A DNA stretch of 13,337 nt, from positions 1 through 13,337 of the forward strand of contig SOIK01000045.1 of the NCBI GenBank assembly GCA_004377245.1, in the 5' to 3' direction. Position 1 is the stretch's first letter; the number at the start of each line of letters is the position of its first letter. The translations under genes and the position numbers were made by a program. The notes beneath the pieces were generated by a model, which saw only the letters and a list, made by a program, of their open reading frames with translations, had not been told where the DNA came from and ran no database searches. The DNA comes from Sulfurovum sp. (GTDB taxonomy: Bacteria > Campylobacterota > Campylobacteria > Campylobacterales > Sulfurovaceae). Below, one piece after another: positions 12,523 through 13,337 of this stretch.

Positions 12523-13182
12523 ATGAAAATAGAAAATGAAGATGCTTTAGATAACTTGGTTATCTGCCACAAATGCCATACTCTCCATAAAGAGATAACG
12601 ATCCAAGATGGTTCGAAAGCATGTTGTCGTGAATGTGGGACTGTTTTGTATCGGTATGACAGCAGACTTGCAGAGCATGGGTTGGCACTTAGTATCGCAG
12701 CACTCATTTTTTTTGCGGTTGCCAATTTTTTCCCATTGGTCAAGATAGAGCTACTTGGACATGAACAGTTTATTACTATCCCTAAAACTTTTATGAGTCT
12801 TTTTGATAGTGGCTTTTATATCGTAGGATTGATCTGTTCTTTTCTTATTTTTATTTTCCCTTTGATGATATTTTCCATTTATAGTGTGGTATTTTTACTT
12901 TTAAAGCTGAGAATAGGAGAAAAGTTGAGCAAAGAGTTGTTGATACTGCTTTCTCATATCACGCCTTGGAGTATGAGTGACATCTTTCTCATTAGTGTCT
13001 TGGTGGCACTGGTGAAACTCATAGGTTATGCACAGATACATATGGGTATTGCTTTTTGGGCATTGATAGCATTTGTGTTGCTTGATCTGTATGTGACTAG
13101 AACGATACATGTCTCTGAGATATGGATGTTAAGGAAAAGAGTATTTTTGAAAGAGAATAATGTACAAGAGAAGTCAGAATGA
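12523..13182 (+). CDS. PqiA-domain membrane protein, first copy
   Basis: This 219-residue inner-membrane protein has a zinc-ribbon-like N-terminus (CHKC 15-18, CREC 35-38) and then four membrane helices with the PqiA block HGLALSIAALIFFAVANFFPLV. PqiA partners PqiB, an MCE lipid-transport protein spanning the envelope. In E. coli, PqiA is one protein with two such domains; here each is a separate gene, overlapping by ATGA. An upstream TTG at 12496 in frame is rejected as it sits before the TATAAT. The divergent DAGK-like neighbour may share lipid metabolism. Confidence 0.9.
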   Translation: MKIENEDALDNLVICHKCHTLHKEITIQDGSKACCRECGTVLYRYDSRLAEHGLALSIAALIFFAVANFFPLVKIELLGHEQFITIPKTFMSLFDSGFYIVGLICSFLIFIFPLMIFSIYSVVFLLLKLRIGEKLSKELLILLSHITPWSMSDIFLISVLVALVKLIGYAQIHMGIAFWALIAFVLLDLYVTRTIHVSEIWMLRKRVFLKENNVQEKSE

Positions 13183-13337
13183 TAGAAGTAAATGAAGATG
13201 AGTTAATCCGCTGTCCTGTATGTGAAGCAGTGAACATCGATAAGGGTAAAGAGAATGAGTGTCGTCGTTGTGGATCTTCTATTAAGCATAAAAGTTTTCA
13301 AACAGAGAAGAGTTGGGCATTTCTTATTACGGCTATC
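13179..13337 (+). CDS. PqiA-domain membrane protein, second copy (3' partial)
   Basis: The 53 visible codons open with MIEVNEDELIRCPVCEAVN, have a second Cys pair (CRRCG) and then reach the start of the first membrane helix (SWAFLITAI), where the window ends. The CxxC spacing matches the first copy. Its ATG shares 4 bp with the upstream stop, so the two are coupled. A pqiB-like gene is expected after it. Confidence 0.85.
   Translation, partial: MIEVNEDELIRCPVCEAVNIDKGKENECRRCGSSIKHKSFQTEKSWAFLITAI

Noticed and set aside
1..13337. CRISPR array, tRNA, rRNA, intact insertion sequence or prophage
   Set aside because: No regular repeat-spacer series, cloverleaf, rRNA segment, integrase or intact transposase was seen on either strand.

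Overview
This is an AT-rich bacterial window from what looks like a member of the Campylobacterota, near Sulfurovum, Sulfurimonas or Arcobacter. That placement is inferred from low GC, the style of the Fur and long-chain flavodoxin proteins, and the gene mix; no rRNA or other firm marker is present. No rRNA, tRNA, CRISPR array or intact insertion sequence was seen.

Bases 1-6040 (+ strand) form an iron-homeostasis block. It starts inside feoB (ferrous iron permease, G1 loop upstream of the window). An 8-bp overlap leads to a small exported protein resembling the soluble part of NikL/CbiL. Next come a DUF4198 (NikK-like) periplasmic protein and a 38-residue FeoB-associated Cys-rich membrane peptide. 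After a gap with possible gene debris come fur and a two-gene unit: a protein of unknown function overlapping a long-chain flavodoxin. Fur-box-like sites (13-15 of 19 matches to the consensus by eye) precede the DUF4198 gene, fur, the flavodoxin unit and an outer-membrane beta-barrel gene (6279-7235). These genes are probably one iron-responsive set covering outer-membrane entry, periplasmic handling, inner-membrane uptake and metabolic sparing.

Bases 7236-9411 hold remnants and a transport cluster. A + strand 3' fragment of a c-type cytochrome gene converges on a minus-strand run: the 3' remnant of a TauE/SafE transporter, an MBL-fold hydrolase and two half-size permeases. Consecutive intact genes of this run overlap by 4 bp (ATGA).

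Bases 9444-12444 (- strand) carry an Nfu-domain protein, TrmO, an anchored protein of unknown function, a NifX/NifB-type protein and a UPF0251 (DUF134) helix-turn-helix regulator. The last four appear to be one operon. In front of the regulator is a fully consensus promoter (TTGACA, 17 bp, TATAAT) with GAACATATGTTC-type palindromes in the spacer and just after the predicted start, which suggests autoregulation. Upstream on the same strand is a diacylglycerol-kinase-like protein.

Bases 12523-13337 (+ strand) hold two consecutive single-domain PqiA-type membrane proteins, the second cut by the window end. The first has a TATAAT placed so that its mRNA may be leaderless.
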